From Bacillus sp. AFS055030 (lineage in GTDB: Bacteria; Bacillota; Bacilli; Bacillales; Bacillaceae_G), in assembly GCF_002574545.1 (NCBI RefSeq), contig NZ_NUGT01000006.1, positions 74,380 to 138,379 of the forward strand: a stretch of DNA of 64,000 nt, given 5' to 3'. How positions within the stretch are numbered: position 1 is the first letter of the stretch; the number at the start of each line of letters is the position of its first letter. The notes below the pieces were generated by a model. The model ran no database searches, was not told the origin of the DNA, and saw nothing but the letters and a program-made list of their open reading frames with translations. A program made the translations under genes and the position numbers. Positions 63,991-64,000 of this stretch are shown piece after piece.

Positions 63991-64000
63991 CTTTCTATTT

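Overview
The window is chromosomal DNA of an AT-rich, spore-forming Firmicute of the family Bacillaceae. Three things point there: Bacillus-type purine-rich ribosome binding sites, a complete gerPABCDEF spore-germination cluster, and a gene order that largely mirrors (in reverse) the yhaA-pbpF-hemEHY ... addAB-gerP-asnO ... yit ... yja-fabHF-trpS-opp-spx-yjbE-mecA region of Bacillus subtilis. It is not B. subtilis itself. It carries a glyoxylate shunt (aceBA), a maltodextrin locus and an ammonium-transport operon between the syntenic blocks, and lacks oppA and med-comZ at their usual places. I saw no rRNA, tRNA, CRISPR array, insertion sequence or prophage.

Layout. 1-16.6 kb: a partial membrane-protein gene, mecA, yjbE (TerC), spx, a small unknown membrane gene, oppBCDF without oppA, a DUF3899-like gene, trpS behind a tryptophan T-box, yjbA, yjaZ, the fatty-acid initiation and elongation pair fabH-fabF behind a FapR operator, then yjaV, yjaU, yjzD and yjzC. 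16.7-22.4 kb: yitU, a BsuPI-domain lipoprotein, two yitT paralogues, two tiny genes, yitL (cvfB) and yitK. 22.4-30.2 kb: a MalR-like LacI regulator, a membrane-anchored GH13 protein whose catalytic motifs are destroyed, an intact neopullulanase/cyclomaltodextrinase, amtB-glnK with TnrA/GlnR-type boxes, and a secreted-protein plus membrane-protein pair of unknown function.

30.4-45.2 kb: asnO, yisN-like, yisL, a short TTG-started yisI (Spo0E family), the gerP operon behind a sigma-K-like promoter, addB-addA, a signal peptidase (lepB type) and yhjE. 45.2-52.6 kb: a putative surface protein, a highly structured intergenic element with a 42-codon ORF, comK, aceB-aceA, the Ste24-type protease yhfN and a decayed ORF. 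52.6-64 kb: lcfB, yhfI-lplJ, yhfH, hemE-hemH-hemY, pbpF and yhaA.

Functional links. ComK and the adaptor MecA that delivers it to ClpCP are both here, as is Spx, another Clp-controlled regulator. hemEHY form the later part of coproporphyrin-dependent haem synthesis. yhfI-lplJ, aceB-aceA, addB-addA, amtB-glnK and oppBCDF are compact operons. The most unusual gene is the degenerate, membrane-tethered GH13 protein at 23643-25145. Other items worth a look are the structured element beside comK, the secreted/membrane pair at 29.2-30.1 kb, the long low-complexity tail on GerPE, and two promoters each carrying a direct repeat spaced exactly 30 bp.
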